Assembly (NCBI RefSeq): GCF_015278315.1
Contig: NZ_JADIJE010000005.1
Location: 62,001 to 126,000, forward strand
Direction: 5' to 3'
Origin: Microbacterium ureisolvens
Lineage (GTDB): Bacteria; Actinomycetota; Actinomycetes; Actinomycetales; Microbacteriaceae
DNA length: 64,000 nt
Position numbers and translations under genes: made by a program. A model generated the notes under the pieces. That model was not told the DNA's origin and made no database searches. It was given only the letters and a program-made list of their open reading frames with translations. Below, one piece after another: positions 54,869 through 64,000 of this stretch (positions within the stretch are counted from its first letter, which is position 1; every line of letters starts with the position of its first letter).

Positions 54869-55885
54869 GTGGACGACTTCGCCGCCGAGACCGAGGCCGT
54901 CGTCGAGCGCTACGGCCGGTTCGCCCGCGACGAGGCGCCCGGGCGCTCCGCGCTCTACGCCGACTGGGCCGCAGGCGTCGCCGCTCACCCCGAGATCGCC
55001 GGCCTCCTCGGCCGCATCCCCGCCGAGCGCCGGCAGCCCCCGCTCGTCTTCGCTGTCACCCGCATGCTCGGCGCCCCCGAGGCTGCGTTCCCGGCGTGGG
55101 CGGCATGGCTCGCCGGGCATGCGGACGAGGTCGTGGCCGAGGCATCCGCTCGCCGACTTCAGACCAACGAGCCGCAGCGCTGCGCACCGCTCCTGCCCGC
55201 CCTCGCGACGGTCGAAGGGCCGATCGCGCTGCTGGAGCTCGGCGCGAGCGCGGGGCTGTGCCTCTACCCCGACCGTTACTCGTACCGTTTCCGGGGGAGC
55301 GACGGGGGCATCCCGCTGGATCCGGCGGAGGGGCCTGCCTCCGTCGTGCTCGAGTGCGACGTCACCGGCGACCCGCCGCTGCGGATGCCCGAGGTCGTGT
55401 GGCGCGCCGGGATCGATCTCGGCCCGCTGGACGCCCGCGACCTGCGCGACCGCCGCTTCCTCACCAGCCTGGTGTGGCCGGGGGAGGACGGCCGGGTCGA
55501 CCGCATCGACGCCGCGCTCGACATCGTCGCCGCGGATCCGCCGCTGCTCCTGGCCGGCGACGCGTCCGACCCGCAGGTGCTGCACGCGGCGGCCGCGCTG
55601 GCTCCCGCCGGTGCGACGCTCGTGGTCACCACCCCCGGCGTGCTCCCGCACATCGCTCGCCCTGGACGCGAGCGGCTGGTCGACGCCGTCCGAGCCCTCG
55701 ACGCGGTGTGGATCACGATCGATCCGCCCGCGCTGCACGAATGGTGGCGCCCGGAGGTGGACCCCGAGACCTGGGGTGGGTTCGTGCTCGCCCGCGACGG
55801 CTCTCCGCTGGCGGCGGTCGATCCGCTCGGCGCGTTCGTGCACTGGCGCGCGTGGCGCACGGGATCCACGGATGCCGCGGTCTAG
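54869..55885 (+). CDS. DUF2332 family protein
   Basis: 338 residues from the GTG at 54869, with GGGGGAGG upstream. The family phrase LQTNEPQRCAPLLPAL, then LLELGASAGLCLYPDRYSY (methyltransferase-like glycine loop) and VVTTPGVLPHI, matches DUF2332, an actinobacterial family of unknown function with a Rossmann-like core. No substrate can be assigned. It is followed 9 nt later by a DUF3263 gene. Confidence 0.85.
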   Translation: MDDFAAETEAVVERYGRFARDEAPGRSALYADWAAGVAAHPEIAGLLGRIPAERRQPPLVFAVTRMLGAPEAAFPAWAAWLAGHADEVVAEASARRLQTNEPQRCAPLLPALATVEGPIALLELGASAGLCLYPDRYSYRFRGSDGGIPLDPAEGPASVVLECDVTGDPPLRMPEVVWRAGIDLGPLDARDLRDRRFLTSLVWPGEDGRVDRIDAALDIVAADPPLLLAGDASDPQVLHAAAALAPAGATLVVTTPGVLPHIARPGRERLVDAVRALDAVWITIDPPALHEWWRPEVDPETWGGFVLARDGSPLAAVDPLGAFVHWRAWRTGSTDAAV

Positions 55886-55894
55886 CGTGGATGC

Positions 55895-56143
55895 GTGCCT
55901 CTGACCGACCGCGACCGCGCCATCCTCGACTTCGAGGCCGAATGGCGCCGGCACGCCGGGGCGAAGGAGGAGGCGATCCGCGCCGACCTCGGGCTCTCGC
56001 CGGCCCGCTACTACCAGCTGCTCGGGCGCCTGATCGACACGACCGAGGCGCAACAGCACGATCCGATGCTCGTGAAGCGGCTCCGCCGTCTCCGCGACGC
56101 GCGGGTGCACGAGCGCGCGGGGCGCGCCGCCGACGCACGCTGA
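55895..56143 (+). CDS. DUF3263 small helix-turn-helix-like protein
   Basis: 82 residues from the GTG at 55895. The whole protein is the DUF3263 domain: LTDRDRAILDFEAEWRRHAG, then LSPARYYQLLGRLID, looking like a small HTH. The basic C terminus (KRLRRLRDARVHERAGR) would suit DNA binding. Function unproven. The gene pair with a following LytR_C protein is conserved in actinobacteria. Confidence 0.88.
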   Translation: MPLTDRDRAILDFEAEWRRHAGAKEEAIRADLGLSPARYYQLLGRLIDTTEAQQHDPMLVKRLRRLRDARVHERAGRAADAR

Positions 56144-56210
56144 CCCCCGGTCTGCGCGGCACCGGCTGTCGCCGCCGGGACGGCCAGGCTTCGGCGGGTA
56201 ACATCGACGG

Positions 56211-56783
56211 GTGCCGACGACCACCGACTATCCCCGGGATCGCTTCGACGAGGTGCCCGAGACGGATCGCGTCGGTGCCCACCGGGCCGAGAATCCCCGC
56301 ATGCGGGGATGGGTCGTGCTGCTGTGGGCGGCGCTGGCGACCGTGGTGCTCGTCGCCGTCGGCATCTTCGGCACGCTGCTGGCGTCCGGTCGCATCGAGC
56401 TGGCACCGACGCCCGTTCCGACCGCGGAGACGGTGCCCACGGTCGAGCCCGTGGTGGACCAGACCTTCGACGTGATGATCCTCAACGCCACTCCCGAGTC
56501 GGGCCTCGCGACGCAGATGAAGGATGTCGTGGTCACCGCCGGCTGGGCCGACGACAAGGTCACCGCCGGCGAGGCCGGCTCGCAGGACTTCCCGACGACG
56601 ACCGTCTTCTACGTGGATCCCGCTCATGAGGCGGCGGCCGCGGGCCTCGCTGAGGTCATCGGCGGCGCGGCGATCGAGCAGAGCGATGCCTACCCGCCCA
56701 CGACCGAGGGCGTCCCGCAGCTGACCGTCGTGATCGGTGTGGACCGCACCGCAGCGGGTCAGACCCCGGCCCCTACGCCCTGA
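56211..56783 (+). CDS. LytR C-terminal-domain membrane protein
   Basis: 190 residues from the GTG at 56211. A cytoplasmic head (residues 1-30), one helix ([20 protein letters not shown], about 33-55), a Pro/Thr linker, and a LytR_C domain ([20 protein letters not shown], later [10 protein letters not shown]). LytR_C domains accompany cell-wall glycopolymer ligases but here the catalytic LCP domain is missing. It may bind envelope polymers; the role is unknown. Confidence 0.87.
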   Translation: MPTTTDYPRDRFDEVPETDRVGAHRAENPRMRGWVVLLWAALATVVLVAVGIFGTLLASGRIELAPTPVPTAETVPTVEPVVDQTFDVMILNATPESGLATQMKDVVVTAGWADDKVTAGEAGSQDFPTTTVFYVDPAHEAAAAGLAEVIGGAAIEQSDAYPPTTEGVPQLTVVIGVDRTAAGQTPAPTP

Positions 56784-56813
56784 ACGCGGCACGCCGTGTT
56801 TCGCGTGGGTAAA

Positions 56814-56841
56814 CACTTGTGTGCCTGCGTGTCAACAAGTG
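56814..56841. promoter_or_regulatory. Inverted repeat upstream of csp
   Basis: CACTTGT (56814-56820) and ACAAGTG (56835-56841) are separated by 14 nt, about 75-100 nt before the csp start. It could be an operator or part of the 5' leader. No promoter hexamers could be assigned with confidence. Confidence 0.3.
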
Positions 56842-56913
56842 ACGAAACCGCCGGGAGCCGCGTCGGCGCCTGCATACGATGAAGCCCTGCACCGCCGGCT
56901 ACAGGAGATACGC

Positions 56914-57114
56914 ATGACCCAGGGCACCGTGAAATGGTTCAACGCCGAGAAGGGATTCGGCTTCATCACCGTCGCCGACGGCCAGGACGTCTTCGTCCAC
57001 TACTCGAACATCGACATGACGGGCTTCCGCGTGCTGGAGGAGGGTCAGACCGTGGAGTTCACGGTCGGCTCGGGCCAGAAGGGTCCGCAGGCGGAAGCCG
57101 TGCGCGTGGTCTGA
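56914..57114 (+). CDS. Cold-shock protein (CspA family)
   Basis: 66 residues. RNP1 KGFGFITV and RNP2 VFVHY are intact, within the standard five-strand OB fold starting [17 protein letters not shown]. The ribosome site ACAGGAG lies 7 nt upstream. It binds single-stranded RNA or DNA as an RNA chaperone. It is a monocistronic gene ending in a strong hairpin. Confidence 0.96.
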   Translation: MTQGTVKWFNAEKGFGFITVADGQDVFVHYSNIDMTGFRVLEEGQTVEFTVGSGQKGPQAEAVRVV

Positions 57115-57150
57115 ACCGCGAGAACCGGCGCGCGACGCCGGTGCTTCACA

Positions 57151-57180
57151 GAGACGGGATGCCTCAGGGCATCCCGTCTC
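57151..57180 (+). terminator. Terminator of csp
   Basis: GAGACGGGATGCC (57151-57163) pairs perfectly with 57168-57180 around TCAG and is followed by GTTGCGTTT. Confidence 0.9.
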
Positions 57181-57207
57181 GTTGCGTTTCGGCATCCTTC
57201 ATCGCGG

Positions 57208-57234
57208 CTTGCACTCGATAGGGGCGAGTGCCAG
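57208..57234 (+). promoter_or_regulatory. Degenerate CIRCE element, overlapping a possible promoter
   Basis: CTTGCACTC, nine bases, GAGTGCCAG: each arm matches the CIRCE consensus at 7 of 9 positions with the correct N9 spacing. TTGCAC (57209-57214), 17 nt and CAGAAT (57232-57237) could be the -35/-10 pair of the groEL promoter. Confidence 0.65.
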
Positions 57235-57240
57235 AATGTT

Positions 57241-58924
<1,684 letters not shown>

Positions 58925-58954
58925 TCCAGAACTCCACGACCGCGTAACGCGTTC

Positions 58955-58990
58955 GCAGAACGGCCCCTCCTCGCGGAGGGGCCGTTCTGC
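58955..58990. terminator. Strong terminator between groEL and the WXG100 gene
   Basis: A perfect 16-bp stem: GCAGAACGGCCCCTCC (58955-58970) with 58975-58990, loop TCGC. It lies between convergent genes. Confidence 0.92.
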
Positions 58991-59007
58991 GTTCCACCGT
59001 CGGGGGA

Positions 59008-59295
59008 TCAGCGGAACAGGCCGGTGGTCGCGAGCTCCGTGTCGGCGTACTGGCGACCGGCGGCCGCGAGTGAGGCGTTGATGTTCGCGAGCGCCTCCTC
59101 CACCTGTCGCTGGGTCGCCCGCCACTGCTCCACGACGCCGCCGAACGCCGCCGAGGCCGAGCCGGTCCACGACGACTGGAGCTGCGTCAGCTGCGCCAGC
59201 ATGGCGTTCGACTCGGCCTGCAGCCGGTCGATCGTGCCGCGCACGGTGGCGGTGGAGGTGAGGATGCTGTCGCTGTCGACGGTGAAGACGGCCAT
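59008..59295 (-). CDS. WXG100 (ESAT-6-like) protein
   Basis: 95 residues, with AGGAGT before the ATG. It has the typical helix-turn-helix hairpin with the turn motif W-T-G at residues 43-45 (LQSSWTGSASAAFGG) and the helical second half (QRQVEEALANINASLAAAG). A type VII export signal (Y-x-x-x-D/E) appears as YADTE near the C terminus. No ESX ATPase, partner or toxin gene is adjacent, so it is an orphan substrate or chaperone-like member here. Confidence 0.93.
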   Translation of the reverse strand: MAVFTVDSDSILTSTATVRGTIDRLQAESNAMLAQLTQLQSSWTGSASAAFGGVVEQWRATQRQVEEALANINASLAAAGRQYADTELATTGLFR

Positions 59296-59436
59296 GAGGA
59301 CTCCTGATCGATGTGCGGCGGCCGGATGCCGAACCCGCGCTGCCGGCAACGCTAGGTGTCCGCGCGGGCGCGGGCCGCGGCATCCGTCGTCATCTGTGGA
59401 GCAGGAGCGGATCGCGCGCGCTGGGGAGGAACCGCG

Positions 59437-61185
59437 TCACTCGGAGGCGTCGGCCAGGCGCGGCAGCGGCTGCGTGGGGATCGCGAGGTGCTCGGCGGCG
59501 TCCCGGATGTCGGCCAGCGGGAACGCGACGCGGAAGGTCGCGCCGCCGCCGGGGGTGTCGACGACGCCGACGGTCCCATGAAGCGCCTCGACGATCGACG
59601 CCACGATCGACAGGCCGAGGCCCGACCCGCCCGTCTCGCGGGTGCGGGAGGTGTCGGCACGCCAGAAGCGCTGGAAGATCTTCTCCTTGATCTGGTCGGG
59701 CACGCCCTCGCCGTGGTCGATGACCTCGATCCAGCCCATGCGATCGCGGGTGTCGACGCCGACGCGCAGCTCGATGGAGGAGTCCTCCGACGAGTAGCGC
59801 CGCGCGTTCCCGACGAGGTTCGTCACGACCTGGCGGATGCGGTTCTCGTCGCCGAGCACCACGGGGGCGAGCACGTCGCGCTGCTCCGCTTCGGCGTCGC
59901 CGGGGAGCGTCGACGCCGCATCGCCGGCCGACCCTGCCGCCGGCAGCGGCTTGGGTCGGCGGCGCAGCAGCGACAGCGTCGCTCCGGCCCGCGAGATCGC
60001 CGACGGTCCGGTGCTGCCGCGGCGCCTCGCGTCGGGCGAGACGGATGCCTCCTCCTCGGGCGGCAGCGGCGGCTCGTCCATCGTGGTGTCGAGGACCGCG
60101 ACAGGGCGCAGCGGTGAGGCCGCCCTCACGTCGAGCGCGGCATCGCGGGCGACCAGCCGCAGGTCGACCGGAGCGATGACCACGTCGCGGCGCTCGTCGA
60201 GGCGCGCGAGGGCCAGCAGGTCCTCGACGAGGAGGCCCATGCGGATCGCCTCCTTCTCGATGCGGTCCATGGACTGCGAGATGTCCTCGTCACCGCGGAC
60301 GGCTCCCATCCGGTAGAGCTCGGCGTAGCCGCGGACGGTCACCAGCGGGGTGCGGAGCTCGTGGCTCGCGTCGCCGATGAACCGTCGCATCTGGCTGACC
60401 GTCGAGTCGCGCTGCGAGATGGCCGCGTCGACGCGGTCGAGCATCGCGTTGATCGCGGTCTTGAGGCGGCCGACCTCGGTCGTCGTCGGCTCGATGTCGG
60501 TCATGCGCAGGCTGAAGTCGCCGGCGGCGATGGCGTCGGCCGTCGACTCGACCTGCCCGAGGCTGCGGAAGGTGAGGGTCACGAGATAGCGGGTGGCGAC
60601 CGCCCCGCCGACGAGGATGAGGATGGCGAGGATGCTGTAGATGCCGATGTACGACGCGATCGTGCGGTTCACCGTCGCGAGTGGCACGGCGACCATCTGC
60701 GTGTACAGCAGCCCCGAGTTGCCGAGTTCCTCCACCCTCACGCTCGCGCGGAACTCGGCGTCGCCGTCCTCCGAAGGGATCGTCTTGATCTGCAGCTCCT
60801 GAGCGGTCGCCACGTCCAGGGCGAAGTGCTCGGGGAACGCCGGCGCCGGGCCGCCGCGGCCGCCCGCGGTGCGGAGCAGCTCGCCGTTGGTGGGCTCGTA
60901 CACGGCCACGAAGTAGTCGACCGAGGGCGCGTTGTCGACCGGTTCCGCCACGAGTGTGCCTTCGTCGGCGCTGAGATTCAGCAGCGGGCTCGCGGCATCC
61001 GTTCGCGCGAGGGAGTCGACCTGCGCGTCGACGCCGTCGATCAGCGAGTTGCGCAGGAACAGGGCGGTGCCGACGCCGGCCGCGAGCAGCCCCACGGCCA
61101 GGAGCACGACCGTGACCCCGGTGACCTTTGCGCGCAGGCTCGTGCCGCGCCACCACCGGGTGACCGCATCGGGCTTGTTCGCCAG
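59437..61185 (-). CDS. HAMP-containing sensor histidine kinase (TcrY/MprB-like)
   Basis: Two membrane helices surround an extracytoplasmic domain of about 150 residues, followed by HAMP, the H-box GDASHELRTPLVTVRGY and an HATPase domain with GNARRYSSE, DHGEGVPDQ, QRFWRADTSRTRETGGSGLG. A linker inserted between H and N boxes is Pro/Glu/Ser-rich and long. No ATG, GTG or TTG precedes the first helix other than the GTG at 61107. I place the start at a CTG (61185), because GGGAGGGGG lies just before it and it yields the usual basic head WWRGTSLRAKVTG; this is uncertain. The phosphoacceptor is His275 in this numbering. It pairs with the regulator 26 nt upstream. Confidence 0.85.
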   Translation of the reverse strand: MANKPDAVTRWWRGTSLRAKVTGVTVVLLAVGLLAAGVGTALFLRNSLIDGVDAQVDSLARTDAASPLLNLSADEGTLVAEPVDNAPSVDYFVAVYEPTNGELLRTAGGRGGPAPAFPEHFALDVATAQELQIKTIPSEDGDAEFRASVRVEELGNSGLLYTQMVAVPLATVNRTIASYIGIYSILAILILVGGAVATRYLVTLTFRSLGQVESTADAIAAGDFSLRMTDIEPTTTEVGRLKTAINAMLDRVDAAISQRDSTVSQMRRFIGDASHELRTPLVTVRGYAELYRMGAVRGDEDISQSMDRIEKEAIRMGLLVEDLLALARLDERRDVVIAPVDLRLVARDAALDVRAASPLRPVAVLDTTMDEPPLPPEEEASVSPDARRRGSTGPSAISRAGATLSLLRRRPKPLPAAGSAGDAASTLPGDAEAEQRDVLAPVVLGDENRIRQVVTNLVGNARRYSSEDSSIELRVGVDTRDRMGWIEVIDHGEGVPDQIKEKIFQRFWRADTSRTRETGGSGLGLSIVASIVEALHGTVGVVDTPGGGATFRVAFPLADIRDAAEHLAIPTQPLPRLADASE

Positions 61186-61211
61186 GTCGCCCCCTCCCGC
61201 TCGGGTCCGCG

Positions 61212-61904
61212 TTAAGCGGTCTTGCCGGCCTTCAGCATGTAGCCGAAGCCGCGCTTGGTCTGGATGAGCGGCTCGGTCGAGTGCGGGTCGATCTTGCGGC
61301 GGAGGTACGAGATGTAGCTCTCCACGATGCCGGCGTCGCCGTTGAAGTCGTACTCCCAGACGTGGTCGAGGATCTGCGCCTTCGACAGCACGCGGTTGGG
61401 GTTGAGCATCAGGTAGCGCAGGAGCTTGAACTCGGTGGGGCTGAGATCGATGGATGCCTCGCCCACCTGCACGTCGTGGGTGTCCTGGTCCATCGTGATC
61501 TCGCCCGCGCGGATCACGGACTCCTCGTCGGCCTGCATGGTGCGGCGGAGGATGGCCTGGATGCGGGCGACGATCTCGTCGAGGCTGAACGGCTTGGTCA
61601 CGTAGTCGTCACCGCCGGCGTTCAGGCCGGTGATCTTGTCTTCCGTCTCGTCCTTCGCGGTGAGGAAGAGGATCGGGGCGGTGTAGCCGGCGCCGCGGAG
61701 GCGCTTGGTGACGCTGAACCCGTTCATGTCGGGCAGCATGACGTCGAGCACGATGAGGTCCGGCTCCTCTTCGAGGACGGCCGAGATCGTCTGGGCACCG
61801 TTCGAGACGGCGCGGACCTGGAATCCGGCGAATCGCAGGCTCGTGATCAGCAGGTCGCGGATGTTCGGTTCGTCGTCCACGACGAGGATGCGCGGTGCGG
61901 TCAT
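61212..61904 (-). CDS. OmpR-family response regulator
   Basis: 230 residues from the ATG at 61904. Receiver Asp54 in IVLDVMLPDM, acidic VVDDEP, Lys in YVTKPFS; C-terminal winged helix with LSPTEFKLLRYLMLNPNRVL and VESYISYLRRKID. Closest in feel to mycobacterial TcrA/PrrA/MprA regulators. It precedes its sensor kinase in the same operon. The target genes are unknown; the neighbouring WXG100 gene is on the same strand downstream. Confidence 0.93.
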   Translation of the reverse strand: MTAPRILVVDDEPNIRDLLITSLRFAGFQVRAVSNGAQTISAVLEEEPDLIVLDVMLPDMNGFSVTKRLRGAGYTAPILFLTAKDETEDKITGLNAGGDDYVTKPFSLDEIVARIQAILRRTMQADEESVIRAGEITMDQDTHDVQVGEASIDLSPTEFKLLRYLMLNPNRVLSKAQILDHVWEYDFNGDAGIVESYISYLRRKIDPHSTEPLIQTKRGFGYMLKAGKTA

Positions 61905-62039
61905 GCCCTCATTATGTCGGCGGAACCCATGCCAAGTCTGGATATCGGCGACGCGGGGGCGAATTCGTCGTGGTGAGGGGCCTCGCGGAATGCGGGCGCG
62001 GGGTCTAGCGTCGGGGCAAGGCGGGCGAGAGGAGTCGTC

Positions 62040-63260
62040 ATGGCCAGCATGCTCATCATCGGCGGAGGTCTTGCCGGGGGAACGGCCGCAGAGGCGCTGC
62101 GCGACGAGGGATTCGACGGCGACATCACGTTGGTCGCCGCGGAGGCGCATCCGCCGTACCAGCGCCCGCCGCTGTCGAAGGGGTATCTGGCCGGTGACGA
62201 GGGGGCAGATGCCGTCTTCCTTCATCCCGCCGACTGGTATGCCGATCGAGGCATCCGGCTCGTCACCGGCGTCTCGGCGATCTCGCTCGATCCGGCCGCG
62301 CACACCTTGGAGCTGGAGGACGCGACCCGTCTGGACTACGACGCGGTGCTGCTCGCGACCGGGGCGACGCCCCGGATGATCCCGCTCGAGGGGCATGATC
62401 TGCCCGGCGTCATGACGCTGCGGCGGGTCGGCGACTCCGAGGATCTCGCCGCCCGACTGCGCGACGGCGGGCGTCGGCTCGTGATCATCGGAGCGGGCTG
62501 GATCGGCATGGAGGTCGCCGCGACCGCGCGCAGGTTCGGCAACGACGTGGCGATCCTCGAACGCGACGCGGTGCCGCTCGCGGCGGCCCTCGGCCCGCAG
62601 ATGGGCGAGGTGTTCGGCGAGCTGCACCGCGCGCACGGTGTCGACCTGCGGACCTCGGTCGGTGTCGAGCGGATCACCGGGGAGCGCGCCGCGGAGGGCG
62701 TCGTCGTCGACGGCGAGACGCTTCCGGCAGACCTCGTCCTCGTCGGCATCGGGGCAGCACCTGACACGGCTCTCGCCGAGGCTGCCGGGCTCGACGTGCT
62801 CAACGGCATCCTGACCGACTCCGCGCTGCGCACCAGCGCCACCGACGTATTCGCGGCGGGCGACGTCGCGAACGCCTTCCACCCCGTGATCCAGCGCCAC
62901 CTGCGCAGCGAGCACTGGGACAACGCCCTGAAGGCGGGAAAGGTTGCGGCCCGCTCGATGCTCGGGAAGCCGGCATCCTTCAACGGCATCCCGTACTTCT
63001 ACACGGACCAGTACGACGTCGCGATGGAGCTGTCGGGGTACGCACCGCTCATGACGGAGGCCGAGATCGTCGTCCGCGGCGACCTCGAAGCGCGCGAGTT
63101 CATCGCTTTCTGGATCGACGACGGGCGCGTGGTCGCCGGCATGAACGTCAACGTGTCGAAGGTCAACAGGAAGGTGCAGGCGCTGATCCGCTCGGGAGAG
63201 CGGATCGACCGCGATCGGCTCCGGGATCCCGCCGTGCCGCTGGAGGATCTGCTGCCGTGA
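62040..63260 (+). CDS. FAD-dependent NAD(P)H:ferredoxin/rubredoxin reductase-like protein
   Basis: 406 residues. The FAD motif MLIIGGGLAGGTAAEALRDE is at the N terminus, RPPLSKGYL follows, the NAD(P) motif is VIIGAGWIGMEVAATARRFG, and the second FAD motif is TDVFAAGDVAN. The C terminal domain (EHWDNALKAGKVAARSMLG) is typical of the ferredoxin-reductase group that supplies cytochromes P450 or dioxygenases. The electron acceptor is not encoded nearby. Confidence 0.92.
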   Translation: MASMLIIGGGLAGGTAAEALRDEGFDGDITLVAAEAHPPYQRPPLSKGYLAGDEGADAVFLHPADWYADRGIRLVTGVSAISLDPAAHTLELEDATRLDYDAVLLATGATPRMIPLEGHDLPGVMTLRRVGDSEDLAARLRDGGRRLVIIGAGWIGMEVAATARRFGNDVAILERDAVPLAAALGPQMGEVFGELHRAHGVDLRTSVGVERITGERAAEGVVVDGETLPADLVLVGIGAAPDTALAEAAGLDVLNGILTDSALRTSATDVFAAGDVANAFHPVIQRHLRSEHWDNALKAGKVAARSMLGKPASFNGIPYFYTDQYDVAMELSGYAPLMTEAEIVVRGDLEAREFIAFWIDDGRVVAGMNVNVSKVNRKVQALIRSGERIDRDRLRDPAVPLEDLLP

Positions 63261-63457
63261 CGATCGCGGCAGACCTGCGCCGTCGGTGACGACGGATGCC
63301 TCGCCCGCCGCCCGTGGTGGGCTCTTCCACGAGGTGGTTCGGACATGGTCCTTTCCCCTGTCGATCCGGGGCCCCGTGTATTAGGTTTCTCGTGATCGCG
63401 CCCACGAGGACGCGTGCATGCCGCGGGCGACGCCGCCCGCCAGAAGGGGAGGGCCCT

Positions 63458-64000
63458 GTGCACACGCGCAAGACATCGATCGCACGGCTGGCGGGAGGAG
63501 CGGTCGTCGCCGCGACCACAGTCGCGCTCGCCCTGGCCGGCACCAGTGCCGCGTCAGCGGCGCCGCCGAAGGGACCGAACAACGGCGGGAACATCCCGAA
63601 CGGTCCGACGATGGAGATCCAGCTGCTGTCGTTCAACGACTTCCACGGCAACCTGGAGCCGCCCGCGGGATCCAGCGGCCGCCTGAACCTGCCCGGTGGC
63701 ACGACCACCGACACCCTCACGCCTCCCGGTGTCGGCGGCGTCGAGTATCTCGCCACCCACCTCGCGCAGGCGCGGCAGGGCTACGAGAAGAACTCGCTGA
63801 CGGTGGCGGCCGGCGACCTCATCGGCGCATCACCGCTGCTGTCGGGCGCCTTCCACGACGAGCCCTCGATCGAGGCGCTCAACGCGCTGCACCTCGACGT
63901 CTCGGCCGTGGGCAACCACGAGTTCGACGAGGGCTACGTCGAGCTCCTGCGCATGGCCGACGGCGGATGCCTCGACGACGGAGACGGCGCGAACAACCAG
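63458..64000 (+). CDS. Secreted 5'-nucleotidase/metallophosphatase, N-terminal part (runs off window)
   Basis: 181 codons from the GTG at 63458 (GGGGAGG upstream), open to the window end. A Sec signal peptide (basic HTRKTSIARL, hydrophobic core, cleavage near ASAAPP) is followed by the UshA-type metallophosphatase motifs LLSFNDFHGNLEP, VAAGDLIGASPL and VGNHEFDEGY, which supply the dimetal ligands. Homologues dephosphorylate nucleotides outside the cell and feed phosphate and nucleosides to importers, which fits the phosphate theme of the window. The C-terminal nucleotide-specificity domain is beyond the edge. Confidence 0.92.
   Translation, partial: MHTRKTSIARLAGGAVVAATTVALALAGTSAASAAPPKGPNNGGNIPNGPTMEIQLLSFNDFHGNLEPPAGSSGRLNLPGGTTTDTLTPPGVGGVEYLATHLAQARQGYEKNSLTVAAGDLIGASPLLSGAFHDEPSIEALNALHLDVSAVGNHEFDEGYVELLRMADGGCLDDGDGANNQ

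Overview
The window is a GC-rich chromosomal segment of an actinobacterium, most likely Microbacterium or a close Microbacteriaceae relative. This rests on Asp GAC/Ala GCC/Leu CTG codon preference, frequent GTG starts, an orphan GlnR regulator, a SenX3-RegX3/PhoU module, CarD next to an IspDF fusion, a SigK-RskA pair, and no rRNA genes or prophage. Species-level placement is inference. Genes are dense on both strands, with many 1-4 nt start/stop overlaps.

Region by region. 1-3.9 kb (minus strand): the 5' part of narG, tRNA-Lys(UUU), a membrane Ser/Thr protein kinase with a Gly/Asn-rich tail, and a fasciclin lipoprotein. 4.1-7.3 kb: a DipZ-like CcdA/thioredoxin fusion, then SigK and RskA; with the fasciclin lipoprotein this resembles the mycobacterial SigK regulon. 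7.4-9 kb: a minimal AraC-type regulator, a VOC protein and an unknown protein. 9-10.7 kb: a repeat-rich accessory patch with an AbiEi-like/DUF559 putative nuclease gene between two copies of a structured ~108-bp repeat. 10.7-15.7 kb: pabC, then pstSCAB with a PHO box and a pstS-pstC hairpin. 16-23 kb: an H1-like Lys/Ala-rich protein, a Pls-family (poly-epsilon-lysine-synthetase-like) megaprotein, an M1 metallopeptidase and, convergently, a phosphopantetheinyl transferase.

23-36 kb: PPTase, a MutT1-like Nudix/phosphatase and Ppk are coupled; then glnR, small membrane proteins, a nitrobindin-like protein, YgfZ, an FUSC protein, a methyltransferase, gpmA, and phoU divergent from senX3-regX3 across a three-unit PHO box. 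36-46.6 kb: carD, ispDF, a GNAT, an EamA transporter, cysS, rlmB, a DUF4032 protein, an MsiK/UgpC-type ATPase, a DsbA-like protein without CxxC and tRNA-Thr(UGU). 46.7-53.6 kb: purine/urate catabolism (transporter, DUF6986 aldolase-like protein, ureidoglycine aminohydrolase, allantoinase, peroxiredoxin, OHCU decarboxylase, HIU hydrolase, urate oxidase). 53.7-64 kb: nitroreductase, msrB, DUF2332, DUF3263, LytR_C, csp, groEL with tandem CIRCE elements, a lone WXG100 protein, a two-component system, an FAD reductase and the start of a secreted 5'-nucleotidase-like protein.

Themes: phosphate homeostasis is spread over four loci (pst, phoU/senX3/regX3, ppk, and the truncated nucleotidase). The least ordinary features are the Pls-like locus, the nuclease gene between structured repeats, the repeat-tailed SenX3 and the SigK-DipZ-fasciclin cluster.
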